This document shows, in pieces, positions 49,920 to 58,959 of a DNA stretch of 64,000 nucleotides; the first letter of the stretch is position 1, and each line of letters begins with the position of its first letter. This DNA is from Thiomargarita sp. (lineage in GTDB: Bacteria; Pseudomonadota; Gammaproteobacteria; Beggiatoales; Beggiatoaceae). Position numbers and translations under genes: made by a program. Location: positions 1 through 64,000 of the forward strand of contig DYNP01000003.1 in the NCBI GenBank assembly GCA_020721005.1, given 5' to 3'. The notes below the pieces were generated by a model. That model was not told where the DNA came from. It was given only the letters and a program-made list of their open reading frames with translations, and made no database searches.

Positions 49920-51110
49920 ATGATTACCCCAGTTTATGCTTATGAACCTCCTCCTTTAACTTACTCTGCCTCCCTATTTCTCATGCGCACCTCTGCTGAG
50001 ATCCAAACCACCGAAAATTGGTGGTTAACAGTTCTTGATCAACTCAACTCCCAATTTCCTTCTGCCCTGGAACTCATTGTCTTTATTCCAATTTCTCGAG
50101 AACTTTCCCCCTATTCCCCTTCACAAATTGCCTGGGAAACCCAATACCTTAACTTGGCTGATATCGTGCTGGTTTGGTCACCGTCAACAACCCATCAATG
50201 GTTAGAAAAAAACCATCTTCTGGAATTGACCTCTTTCACCAATCCTGATAAACTGTTTTACGGACATCCACCACAATTTTCTTCCAACCTGGACTCACTC
50301 TATTATGAAAAAACTGGCCGCAGAACTGCCACTGAATTAAATTTACTGATTCAAGAGATTTTAACTTATTTAATCATCCACTTAAAAAACTCTCACTGCC
50401 CGCAAAGGAGCAATGGGGAATGCACTGTTCCACTCAACATTTGGACTACTCAACAATTTCAAAGTTGGTATCAAACTCAAAAACACGTTGGTAATCAATT
50501 GATAAATGCCCAATTGCTCTGGCTACATATCATCAAACATTGCCACTACACCTTTTCCTATGCTTTACACGTACAAATTTGGATTGCTGCAGAAAACCGA
50601 ATTAAAAGCAATGAGTTTATCCTGTCTCGACCGGATATTTCAGTCGTGGTCCCCTATTGGAAACATCCCACTGACTTACTTGCCAGTGAAATCGTTCTCA
50701 TAAAAGAATTTCGTGCTCCAGCCCGCACTGTAGATGGTTTTGTCCATGAATTGCCTGGCGGTTCTAACTTTAAAAATCAAATAGATAAGTTACAATTGGC
50801 CAGCGATGAACTGCATGAAGAAACCAGTTTACGCCTCGATCCTCGACGTTTTAAATATCTTGCTTCCAAACAACTGGTAGCCACCTGGTCCACCCATGTT
50901 GCCGATGTTTACGCGGTAGCCCTTGATTGGGCAGAAATCCAACAAGCCAAAACCATCGCCGAATCTGGACAAACCTTTGGGGTCAAAGAAGACACCGAAA
51001 AAACCTATCTTGAAGTTTATCAGTTAAGAGACTTAGAACACTTATTGGACTGGTCCATGACTGGCATGATCTACAAAGCCTTGCTATGGCAAACTGAATC
51101 TCAACCATGA
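49920..51110 (+). CDS. Fusion: deoxyribosyltransferase-like domain plus NUDIX domain
   Basis: 396 residues. The N-terminal part (about 15-125) resembles the Nuc_deoxyri_tr2 group of nucleoside 2-deoxyribosyltransferase-like proteins: ELIVFIP, then IAWETQYLNLADIVLVWSP (Trp72-Glu73, Asp81) and KLFYGHPP. A helical linker (130-230) leads to a NUDIX fold (about 235-390) with HELPGGS (277 on) and DELHEETSLRL. The Nudix box Arg is replaced by Asp296 and the final Gly by Ser303, but Glu297, Glu300 and Glu301 remain, so catalysis is possible. It may act on a nucleoside diphosphate derivative such as ADP-ribose; this is inference. Single gene; no ribosome site is obvious. Confidence 0.75.
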   Translation: MITPVYAYEPPPLTYSASLFLMRTSAEIQTTENWWLTVLDQLNSQFPSALELIVFIPISRELSPYSPSQIAWETQYLNLADIVLVWSPSTTHQWLEKNHLLELTSFTNPDKLFYGHPPQFSSNLDSLYYEKTGRRTATELNLLIQEILTYLIIHLKNSHCPQRSNGECTVPLNIWTTQQFQSWYQTQKHVGNQLINAQLLWLHIIKHCHYTFSYALHVQIWIAAENRIKSNEFILSRPDISVVVPYWKHPTDLLASEIVLIKEFRAPARTVDGFVHELPGGSNFKNQIDKLQLASDELHEETSLRLDPRRFKYLASKQLVATWSTHVADVYAVALDWAEIQQAKTIAESGQTFGVKEDTEKTYLEVYQLRDLEHLLDWSMTGMIYKALLWQTESQP

Positions 51111-51144
51111 TATCGTGACTGATGATTCCTTGTGGATCAACCTA

Positions 51145-51423
51145 TCTACCTATATTAATCGTATATCCTAATTCTCTTAACAACTGCTATAGCTAACACA
51201 CCATAAAAAGACTATGTAGGATGTGCTGAGCGTTTTTTGCGAAGCGCATCAATCAAGGAAGGCAAGTATTTGAGTTTTCATAATTTTATGGCACAAGGCG
51301 TTTTTTGGTGGATTGGGAATATATGGGCAACGCGACAGATGCGCTTCGCAAAAAACGCTCAGCACATCCTACATGATCTACCTATATTAATCATATATCT
51401 TAATCCTCTTAACAACTGCTATA
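51145..51423. mobile_element. MITE-like inverted-repeat element flanked by 47-bp direct repeats
   Basis: Perfect 36-bp inverted arms at 51214-51249 and 51339-51374 (outer end ATGTAGGATGTGCTGAGCG, inner end GCGAAGCGCAT) enclose 89 bases without a convincing gene. Outside them, 51145-51191 and 51377-51423 are a 47-bp direct repeat with three mismatches. It lies between the NUDIX fusion and the large membrane protein and accounts for most of the 365-base gap. No transposase is encoded. Confidence 0.8.
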
Positions 51424-51475
51424 ATCCATAACCACTTACCTATTCTTTCTCACCTTACCTAACAGGACAATCCCC

Positions 51476-53857
51476 ATGAATAATTCCGCCCTTTTATGGG
51501 AAAAATTCTTTTACTACCTGGGCATCTTTATGCTCATGTGGCTCTCATTTCTATATTTCGGTGCCCCAGCAGCAGGAGATAATTCAGAAGCCTCTTGGGC
51601 TCAAGCCCTTGGATATGCCTTCAAACACAATTTCCAAGCAGGAATAGACTATGTATTCACATTTGGTCCCTTGGGCTACCTGTCCAACCCCCAATCCGGC
51701 TATGATGCGGACCTTTTTTACCTCAACCTCATCTGGCATGTGATCACTGCCTGCTTTTTCAGTCTCATCTTCATGCTCAATGTCATTTTTTTAACCAATC
51801 GCACTGACAAATTCATCTACTTCTTCCTGATCATCGTAGTGGTCTCCATGTTCTACGAAGCCCGCTATTTCCTTGCCATTGTGGCTGCCAGCACCCTACT
51901 GATCATACCCACCCCTCGCTTCACGCCCTTTCTCTACCGAGCCCTCCTGATCGTCATTCTCGCTTGGTTTGGCGTCATTGCCCTCACCAAATTCACCCTA
52001 TTCATACTCACCACTGCAGCCACCCTGACCCTATTCTTAACCCTGCTGCTTACCCGATCTTCGCGCCTGGCATTCTCAGCCTTACTCATCTTCACCAGCT
52101 CCCTAATCATCACGTGGTGGTTTACCGGCCAAGCCCTGCCTCACCTTCCCTTATTTCTAAAACAATCCTGGCTCATGGCCAACCATTACAGCGAAGCCAT
52201 GTCCGGAGGATTGCAAGTTAACGAACTCAAACTGGCCTTTATTATTGGAAGCCTGCTATTATTCTCGCTTCTCCTCTCCAATCTCTCTTCTCAATTCAAA
52301 CCACAACGTCTACTCCTAAGCGGACTCATTCTGCTCACCCTATTTCTGGCTTGGAAAGGAGGATTTGTTCGCCATGATTCCCATTCTAGACTGTTTTTTG
52401 CAGTGGCGCTCACCATTCCCTTCTTTATTCACTATTCCCACCGTTTCTTATATCCATTGCGCTACCTGATCATTCTCTTAGCTGCCAAAGGACTGTTTAT
52501 GACTGGAATTTCCTTTAATTACACCGCTGCTAACTTCATTGGTCTTTGGAATCAACACCTGGTTCGCAACCCGGAAACCCTGTTTAATCTATCAACATTT
52601 AAGGCCAATCAAGACCATATCGTTGCTGATCTTGAAAAAAAACACGCCTTACCCAAAACTCAACAACAAGTGGGCATGGCTAGCCTCGACACCTTATCTC
52701 TGGAACAAGGAGTCATTTTCCTCAACAAATTCAACTGGCAACCCCGTCCCATCTTTCAAAGCTATGCCGCCTACAGCCCAGAATTATTAGCCCAAAATGC
52801 CCATTTCTACGTGGAACGGCCCCCAGAATTTGTACTTTACAAACCACACCCCATTGATCGACATTTCCCCCTTCATGAAGACAGTGAAGTCATCAAAATT
52901 CTCCTAAGAGACTATCAACCCTTATTTGTTGAAAAAACCTACCTTCTCCTGAAAAGAGCTGCTCAAGGTCAAGGGACAGTAACCCCGGGTAAAATTTTAC
53001 TCACTCAAACCTTGCAACTCAATGAATTAATTGATTTAACTGCCTTCCGTGATCGCCCTTGGCTACTCAGTCTCGATATTAAAAAAAATCGCCTAGGTCA
53101 CCTCAGCAATTTTCTGTATCGCCTACCAGCCCTCTTCATGGAAATCATCACGGTAGAAGGAGAAAAGTTTTCATATCGCATTATTCCCAGCATAGCCAAT
53201 TCTGCATTCATTGTTAATCCACTGATTTTGAACCAAAATGATTTACTCAATTGGTACCTACAAGCTCCACTGTCAAAAGTAGCCAATTTACGCTTCACCT
53301 TGCAACCGGAACCCCTGTTGGAATATCTACTTGGGAATAGTCAAGTTTTTAAACCCACTTTCACCCTCACCCTGCATGAAAATTCTTTGACTCCTCAACC
53401 ACTTCCTCAAACCCATCGCGAAGAATTACTGGCTCTCTCCTATCCTTTATTTCAAACCATTCCCTACCGCCTATCCAATCCTCATGAAGTGAGGGCTGAA
53501 CAGAAAACTCCAGTCCTGATGGTCCATGCTCCGGGTAAAATGCAATTTCAACTTACCCCTGGGAACTATGAATTGACTGGGCTATTTGGCATCTTGGAAG
53601 GTGCTTACACCCCTCCCAATCCTTATCCAACTGATGGAGTCCATTTTAGCATCACCCTAGATGACCACTCCATACTGTTCACTCAACTGCTTGATCCATT
53701 TTCAAATAAGCAACATCAAGGTTTGCAAACTCTGCCTACCATTCTCATTCAAATTACAAAATCCTCCACAGTGACCTTATCTACCACCCCTGGCAAAGCC
53801 AACAATTCGCAAAGTGACTGGTCATTTTGGGGAAAAATTGCTTTCAAACCGCTTTGA
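51476..53857 (+). CDS. Large polytopic membrane protein, unassigned
   Basis: 793 residues. About ten to eleven membrane helices occupy residues 10-350, with the sequence GIDYVFTFGPLGYLSNPQSG in the first external loop and an acidic site in the loop after helix 1 (PAAGDNSEASWAQALGY). The remaining 440 residues are soluble, with beta-rich stretches near the end (VHAPGKMQFQLTPGNYELTG). The topology (helical bundle with an early acidic loop and a large C-terminal domain) recalls GT-C type membrane glycosyltransferases, but I see no diagnostic motif. ATG 51476 has ACAGGACA upstream. The next gene's upstream open frame overlaps its end. Confidence 0.8.
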   Translation: MNNSALLWEKFFYYLGIFMLMWLSFLYFGAPAAGDNSEASWAQALGYAFKHNFQAGIDYVFTFGPLGYLSNPQSGYDADLFYLNLIWHVITACFFSLIFMLNVIFLTNRTDKFIYFFLIIVVVSMFYEARYFLAIVAASTLLIIPTPRFTPFLYRALLIVILAWFGVIALTKFTLFILTTAATLTLFLTLLLTRSSRLAFSALLIFTSSLIITWWFTGQALPHLPLFLKQSWLMANHYSEAMSGGLQVNELKLAFIIGSLLLFSLLLSNLSSQFKPQRLLLSGLILLTLFLAWKGGFVRHDSHSRLFFAVALTIPFFIHYSHRFLYPLRYLIILLAAKGLFMTGISFNYTAANFIGLWNQHLVRNPETLFNLSTFKANQDHIVADLEKKHALPKTQQQVGMASLDTLSLEQGVIFLNKFNWQPRPIFQSYAAYSPELLAQNAHFYVERPPEFVLYKPHPIDRHFPLHEDSEVIKILLRDYQPLFVEKTYLLLKRAAQGQGTVTPGKILLTQTLQLNELIDLTAFRDRPWLLSLDIKKNRLGHLSNFLYRLPALFMEIITVEGEKFSYRIIPSIANSAFIVNPLILNQNDLLNWYLQAPLSKVANLRFTLQPEPLLEYLLGNSQVFKPTFTLTLHENSLTPQPLPQTHREELLALSYPLFQTIPYRLSNPHEVRAEQKTPVLMVHAPGKMQFQLTPGNYELTGLFGILEGAYTPPNPYPTDGVHFSITLDDHSILFTQLLDPFSNKQHQGLQTLPTILIQITKSSTVTLSTTPGKANNSQSDWSFWGKIAFKPL

Positions 53858-53970
53858 GAACTCCTTTTTCCAGAAAAGAGAAATTCCTCTCCTTAGAAAA
53901 AAAGACAGTGAAAAACCTGTTGTCAAAAGAATTGCAGTTACCTAAATTATTTAATCAACAATATTATTTT

Positions 53971-56900
53971 ATGAAAGAGAAAATCACTGGTTTTTTCCAA
54001 CGCTCCTCATTCTGCTTACTTTTCTTTATTCTCTTGGGTTGGTTTGGCAATTTTTATAGCCTCCCCTTATCTCCTGATATTGACTTAATCTTTGGTAGCA
54101 TTGCTATTTTAATCATTCTCCAAATATATGGATTGACTTGGGGCATTTTAGCCGGTTTGTTGATAAGCAGCAGCACCTATTTTATTTGGAATCATCCTTA
54201 CTCAATATTTATTTTCATTTTAGAAACCATGTGGGTGGGCTGGTTGATCACAAAGTATCATCCTTATAAATTAGTATGGTATGATGCTCTGTATTGGTTA
54301 TTGGTGGGGTTACCCTTGGTGGGAATATTCTTTTATTTTTTCCTAGAACTTCCCTTGCAAACTGTCTATATTATCTTTTTAAAACAATCTATTAATGGTA
54401 TTCTGAATGCTTTGATTGCCAATCTCATTGTAAGTTCCACTCCCTTGGTTCGATGGATTGCTCAAAGTCCCAAACATCATATTATTCCTTTCCAAGAACA
54501 AGTTTATCATCTGTTTACAATTATCGTATTGGTTATTGTCATCATGACATTGGCAGCCACCCATTTCAACATGTATTCGGCGGTTACCCAAATGCACACT
54601 ACGATTAAAACTCATTTGAAAGAAACCACGGAAGATCTTGAATATATCTTTGCCTTTTGGTTAAAGTCCCATCTTAACATTATCAATTCTTTAGCTCAAT
54701 TTGCCACGGAACAAGTGACTGTAACTAAAAAATTGCGATTTTCTGAAGAATTGCAAAATAATACCGAATTGTCTCAAACCGGATCCACTCATTTTACACG
54801 GGTTTACATTGCTGATCATCAGGGACATACAGTCACTTTTTCTCCTCGTTATGATCAAATGGGAAGTTTGTCTATTGGTTTGGATTTTTCAAACAGCCCA
54901 TTTTTCCAAATCCTAAAAACTCAACAACACTCCCTCATCACCGAAATAATAATGCCTGCGGAACGGCAGGAACCGCTGTTTATGTTGGGAACACCTATAT
55001 TATACAATAAGCAATTTTTGGGTTATGTGACTGGGGTGGGTCATCTGCCTAACTTATCTGATTACCTGGAAAGACGAGCCTCATTTTCTAAAATTCCTTT
55101 TTTAATCAGTCTATTGAATCAGAATCACCAAGTTATTAGCAGCACAGACAGTAATCAAGTACAAGGTCAATTGTTAAGTCGTCATCAAGTGGGAGTGGTG
55201 CATGAGCCTATGGAAGAATTGTCGATCTGGTTGCCAGAAAAGGAGCTCAATCAAACTCGTATACAACGTTTACAAAAAGCATTTTATTTGCAAAAACAGG
55301 CTTTACATCCCTTAACCGGTTGGCAATTGGTGGTAGAAACCCCGGCAAGTTTTTACCGTTACCAATTACAGCAATCGTTTATTAAAACTTTAACAATCAC
55401 TTTGATCATTATTCTGATCACCCTGCTAATTGCCAACCATCTCAGTCGTTGGATTGTGACTTCCTTGGAACAATTATGCGCACTTACCAATGATTTAACC
55501 CAGCAAATTTCTACTTTGGGCGAACAATTTTCGGAAAAGACTTCCATCAGTTCATTTACTATTCAACATTGTACTCAATTTATTGAAAATAATCATATTT
55601 TAGAAATCAATGCCTTGGTTAACAATTTTAAAACAGTGGCTTTGGCATTTCAAACTCAGTTGGAAAAAGTGCAACATTTGAATGAAGAGAAGTTACAAAA
55701 ACGAGAGGAACGTTTTAATGCAATTCTTGATAAGTTGCCTGTCTTTTTGTGTTTGATTGCTCAAGATCATTCAATTCGATATGCAAACCGTTATTTTTAC
55801 GAAAAATTGGGCAATCCGCAGGGAAAATTTTGCCATCATTTAATTTTTGGATGTCGCAATTCTTGTCAAGTGTGTCGACCTTTTCAGTTGTTTCAAAATC
55901 CAGCTTTGTCTCTGGTATGGGAATGCACTTCAATAAATGGTTCAACTTACCAAATTCATAATTACGCTTTTACTGATGTGGAAGGAAGTCATTTGATTTT
56001 GGAAATGGGAATTGATATTACTCAGCGCAAACAGGCTGAGCAAGCCCTGCGTATCAGTGAGCAGCGCTTTGATTTGGCTATGCAAGGGGCTAATGATGGG
56101 TTATGGGATTGGTCCATTCAGAGTAATGAGGTTTACTATTCTCCTCGCTTTAAGGAAATGTTGGGTTATTTAGAACATGAATTCCCTAATCATGTGAATG
56201 AATGGCACAAACGGATTCATTTGGAAGATTTGGCGCAGGTGTTGGAGGCTATTACTCATTATCTTTCTAAGCAAACCAATCATTATGAGAATGTACATCG
56301 CATTCAGCATAAGCAGGGCTATTACATTTGGGTATTGTCCCGGGCAGCTGCAGTTTGGAATGAAGAAGGTCAGGCCGTTCGTATGGTAGGAACTCAGGTG
56401 GATTTGACCGCACAGAAGTTGGCGGAAGAGGCGTTGCAGAAGGAACGAGATTTTACCAATACCCTTATTAACACTGCTGGCAGTTTAATTGTGGTTTTGG
56501 ATCAGAATGGGAACATTGTGAATCTTAACCAAGCTTGTGAGAAAATATCAGGTTATACTTTGGAAGAGATTAAAGGGTCCAATTTTATGAATCTTTTTTT
56601 ACTGGATGAGGAAAAGGGTGATGTGGAAGAAGTGGTGAATAATTTAGTAACTTACCATTATAATCGCCATGAGAATTATTTGGTTTCTAAAAAAGGCATT
56701 CCCCATTTGATTGATTGGTCTAACACGGTGTTATTGGATAAACAGGGGAATATCGAATACGTAGTGGGTATTGGGATTGATGTTACTCAGCGCAAACAGG
56801 CAGAAGAGGCTTTGCGGGACAGTGAGCAGCATTGGAGAACTTTGTTTAAGGAGGCTAATATTGGTTTGGTCTTGTTTCATATTAATGGGATTTTTGTGGA

Positions 56901-58650
56901 GATCAATCCTACTTTTGCCCACATCATAGGGTATACGGTTGAAGAAGTGTTTAAATTAGGGCTGAATTTTTGGAAATTGACTGTGCCGGAATATGAATCT
57001 TTGGAAAAAGAGCAATATGCAGTTTTAGAAGCAGTGGGGCGATTTGGTCCCTATGAAAAGGCATGTATTCATCAATCTGGAGAAGCGATACCCGTTAAGG
57101 TATCGGGTTTGATTATTACCCGAGGGGGTGGTCAGTTTATTTGGGCAAATATTGAGGATATCACTTATCAAAAACAGACTGAACGGGCATTGCAACAGGC
57201 AGTCAGTAAAGCAGAAACGGCTAATCAGGCAAAAAGTATTTTCTTGGCTAATATGAGTCATGAGCTACGCACGCCTTTAAATGGTATTTTGGGTTATACC
57301 CAGATTTTAGGTCGAGACCGAACTTTGAGTCGTTTGCAACAAGAGAAGATTGCCGTTATCCAAAAGAGTGGGGAGTATTTGTTGACTTTAATCAACGACA
57401 TTTTGGATCTGTCTAAGATTGAAGCCAATAAGGTTGAATTATGCCCAAATTATTTTGATTTTCAGGGTTTTATTCAAGGTATTACGAGTCTTTTTGAAAT
57501 GCGGGCTCAACAAAAAGGCATTCAGTTTTTATACACATTACCTGCCGATATCTTAGCAGTTGGCATTTATGCAGATGAGAAAAGATTGCGGCAGATTCTC
57601 ATTAATCTGTTAGGAAATGCTATCAAATTTACAGATGAGGGAACAGTTTCCTTGAAAATTGAGACCAATGTCTTGAGTTCTCGAAATGAGCAAATTTTCC
57701 ATTTTAAGATAGAAGATACTGGACCTGGAATTGCGGATGAGAATTTGGAGAAGATATTTTTGCCTTTTCAACAGGTGGGTGTTCAAAGTCATCAGATTGA
57801 AGGCACTGGTTTGGGTTTGACGATTACCAGAAAGTTGATCAAGATGATGGAGGGGAATATTATAGTCACCAGTGTATTGGGGAAAGGCAGTTGTTTTGAG
57901 GTGGTATTACCAATCTTAGTGGAGAATCAGGCAAGGATAAAGGGGGAGGAAGGAAATGGGCTCAGATCATCGCAAATTGTTGGTTTTGAAGGGCAGGCAC
58001 CTTGCATTTTGGTGATAGAGGATAAGCAGGAAAATCGGGCCATGTTGGTGGAGTTATTATTGTCATTGGGGTTTGTGGTCAAGGAGGCAACAGATGGGCA
58101 GGTGGGTTTAGAGTTGGTGCAACAGGTATTGCCAGATTTGATCATTGTGGACTTGGTGATGCCAGTATTGGATGGCTTGTCATTTACACGCCAAGTTCGC
58201 CAAATGAATTTGTCTAAAAAATTGCCCATCATTGCGATTTCAGCCAATGTATTTGAACATCATCAACGGGAAAGTCAAGAAGCGGGTTGTGATGATTTTA
58301 TTGCCAAACCAATTCAAGTGGAAGAATTGCTGAAAAAAGTGCAATATTATCTTGATTTGAAATGGGTTTATGATGAGCATGCTTGGCAGGATGTTAGAGA
58401 AACTTGGGTAACGAAGGTGGATTTTCAACTTGGGCAACATTTGGGGCCCAATACCGAGCAGGCAGGCATTTTGTTTGATTTGGTGATGATGGGCGATTTT
58501 AAAGGAATTTTGGAATATGTTGAAGACCTGGTGCAATATAATGCAGACTTGTTGCCTTTTGCAGAAAAGGTGCATCAATTGGCTAAGCGTTTTGAAGAAG
58601 TAGAATTGCAGGAATTGGTGGCTTATTATCATTTGAAAAATGTTAAATAG
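53971..58650 (+). CDS. Giant membrane hybrid histidine kinase (MASE-like, Cache, four PAS, HisKA, HATPase, receiver)
   Basis: 1559 residues from ATG 53971, where the hydrophobic domain begins; the frame reaches back to 53827 and the start is not settled. Order: six to seven membrane helices (MASE-like), a dCache-like periplasmic sensor (THFTRVYIADHQGHTVTF to VISSTDSN), TM, PAS 1 with a Cys cluster C-x7-C-x3-C-x2-C (HLIFGCRNSCQVC), PAS 2 (GANDGLWDWSIQSNEVYYS), PAS 3 (GYTLEEIKGSNFM), PAS 4, HisKA (MSHELRTPLNG), HATPase (NLLGNAIKF, DTGPGI, GTGLGLTI), a receiver (IIVDLVMPVLDG, IAKPI) and a helical tail that is not a recognisable HPt. The repeats DITQRKQAE link the PAS units. First of five clustered signalling genes. 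Confidence 0.92.
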   Translation: MKEKITGFFQRSSFCLLFFILLGWFGNFYSLPLSPDIDLIFGSIAILIILQIYGLTWGILAGLLISSSTYFIWNHPYSIFIFILETMWVGWLITKYHPYKLVWYDALYWLLVGLPLVGIFFYFFLELPLQTVYIIFLKQSINGILNALIANLIVSSTPLVRWIAQSPKHHIIPFQEQVYHLFTIIVLVIVIMTLAATHFNMYSAVTQMHTTIKTHLKETTEDLEYIFAFWLKSHLNIINSLAQFATEQVTVTKKLRFSEELQNNTELSQTGSTHFTRVYIADHQGHTVTFSPRYDQMGSLSIGLDFSNSPFFQILKTQQHSLITEIIMPAERQEPLFMLGTPILYNKQFLGYVTGVGHLPNLSDYLERRASFSKIPFLISLLNQNHQVISSTDSNQVQGQLLSRHQVGVVHEPMEELSIWLPEKELNQTRIQRLQKAFYLQKQALHPLTGWQLVVETPASFYRYQLQQSFIKTLTITLIIILITLLIANHLSRWIVTSLEQLCALTNDLTQQISTLGEQFSEKTSISSFTIQHCTQFIENNHILEINALVNNFKTVALAFQTQLEKVQHLNEEKLQKREERFNAILDKLPVFLCLIAQDHSIRYANRYFYEKLGNPQGKFCHHLIFGCRNSCQVCRPFQLFQNPALSLVWECTSINGSTYQIHNYAFTDVEGSHLILEMGIDITQRKQAEQALRISEQRFDLAMQGANDGLWDWSIQSNEVYYSPRFKEMLGYLEHEFPNHVNEWHKRIHLEDLAQVLEAITHYLSKQTNHYENVHRIQHKQGYYIWVLSRAAAVWNEEGQAVRMVGTQVDLTAQKLAEEALQKERDFTNTLINTAGSLIVVLDQNGNIVNLNQACEKISGYTLEEIKGSNFMNLFLLDEEKGDVEEVVNNLVTYHYNRHENYLVSKKGIPHLIDWSNTVLLDKQGNIEYVVGIGIDVTQRKQAEEALRDSEQHWRTLFKEANIGLVLFHINGIFVEINPTFAHIIGYTVEEVFKLGLNFWKLTVPEYESLEKEQYAVLEAVGRFGPYEKACIHQSGEAIPVKVSGLIITRGGGQFIWANIEDITYQKQTERALQQAVSKAETANQAKSIFLANMSHELRTPLNGILGYTQILGRDRTLSRLQQEKIAVIQKSGEYLLTLINDILDLSKIEANKVELCPNYFDFQGFIQGITSLFEMRAQQKGIQFLYTLPADILAVGIYADEKRLRQILINLLGNAIKFTDEGTVSLKIETNVLSSRNEQIFHFKIEDTGPGIADENLEKIFLPFQQVGVQSHQIEGTGLGLTITRKLIKMMEGNIIVTSVLGKGSCFEVVLPILVENQARIKGEEGNGLRSSQIVGFEGQAPCILVIEDKQENRAMLVELLLSLGFVVKEATDGQVGLELVQQVLPDLIIVDLVMPVLDGLSFTRQVRQMNLSKKLPIIAISANVFEHHQRESQEAGCDDFIAKPIQVEELLKKVQYYLDLKWVYDEHAWQDVRETWVTKVDFQLGQHLGPNTEQAGILFDLVMMGDFKGILEYVEDLVQYNADLLPFAEKVHQLAKRFEEVELQELVAYYHLKNVK

Positions 58651-58762
58651 AAGAAAATAAATTCGGCTTTTAAAGTACGATTTTACTGGCTGAGTTTGGA
58701 ATTAAGGAAGGAAGGCTGGTGGCTGTAGAAAATTTGAAATTCAGGTAAATGGAGGGTACTCC

Positions 58763-58802
58763 TGCTTGTTAATGAAGACTAATGCTTGTTAATGAGGGCT
58801 AA
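58763..58802. repeat. 20-bp direct repeat pair in a gene-free gap
   Basis: TGCTTGTTAATGAAGACTAA (58763-58782) is repeated as TGCTTGTTAATGAGGGCTAA (58783-58802), with a weaker third part (AGTTTGTTATAGTTAA). The 309-base gap 58651-58959 is otherwise AT-rich with no gene or clear promoter that I can support. It could be an operator array for the kinase downstream. Confidence 0.55.
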
Positions 58803-58959
58803 AGTTTGTTATAGTTAATGGTTATAGTTTTTAAGATAAATAGGGTTATTTTTCCTTTGAAGGAAGCAGTAATTTAAAGAAGTATTTTCCAATTTTAAAG
58901 TGGAAAACAAGAATCATGGTAAGTTTGGAAATTTTAATCTTTTCAGTAGGTAATGAGTC

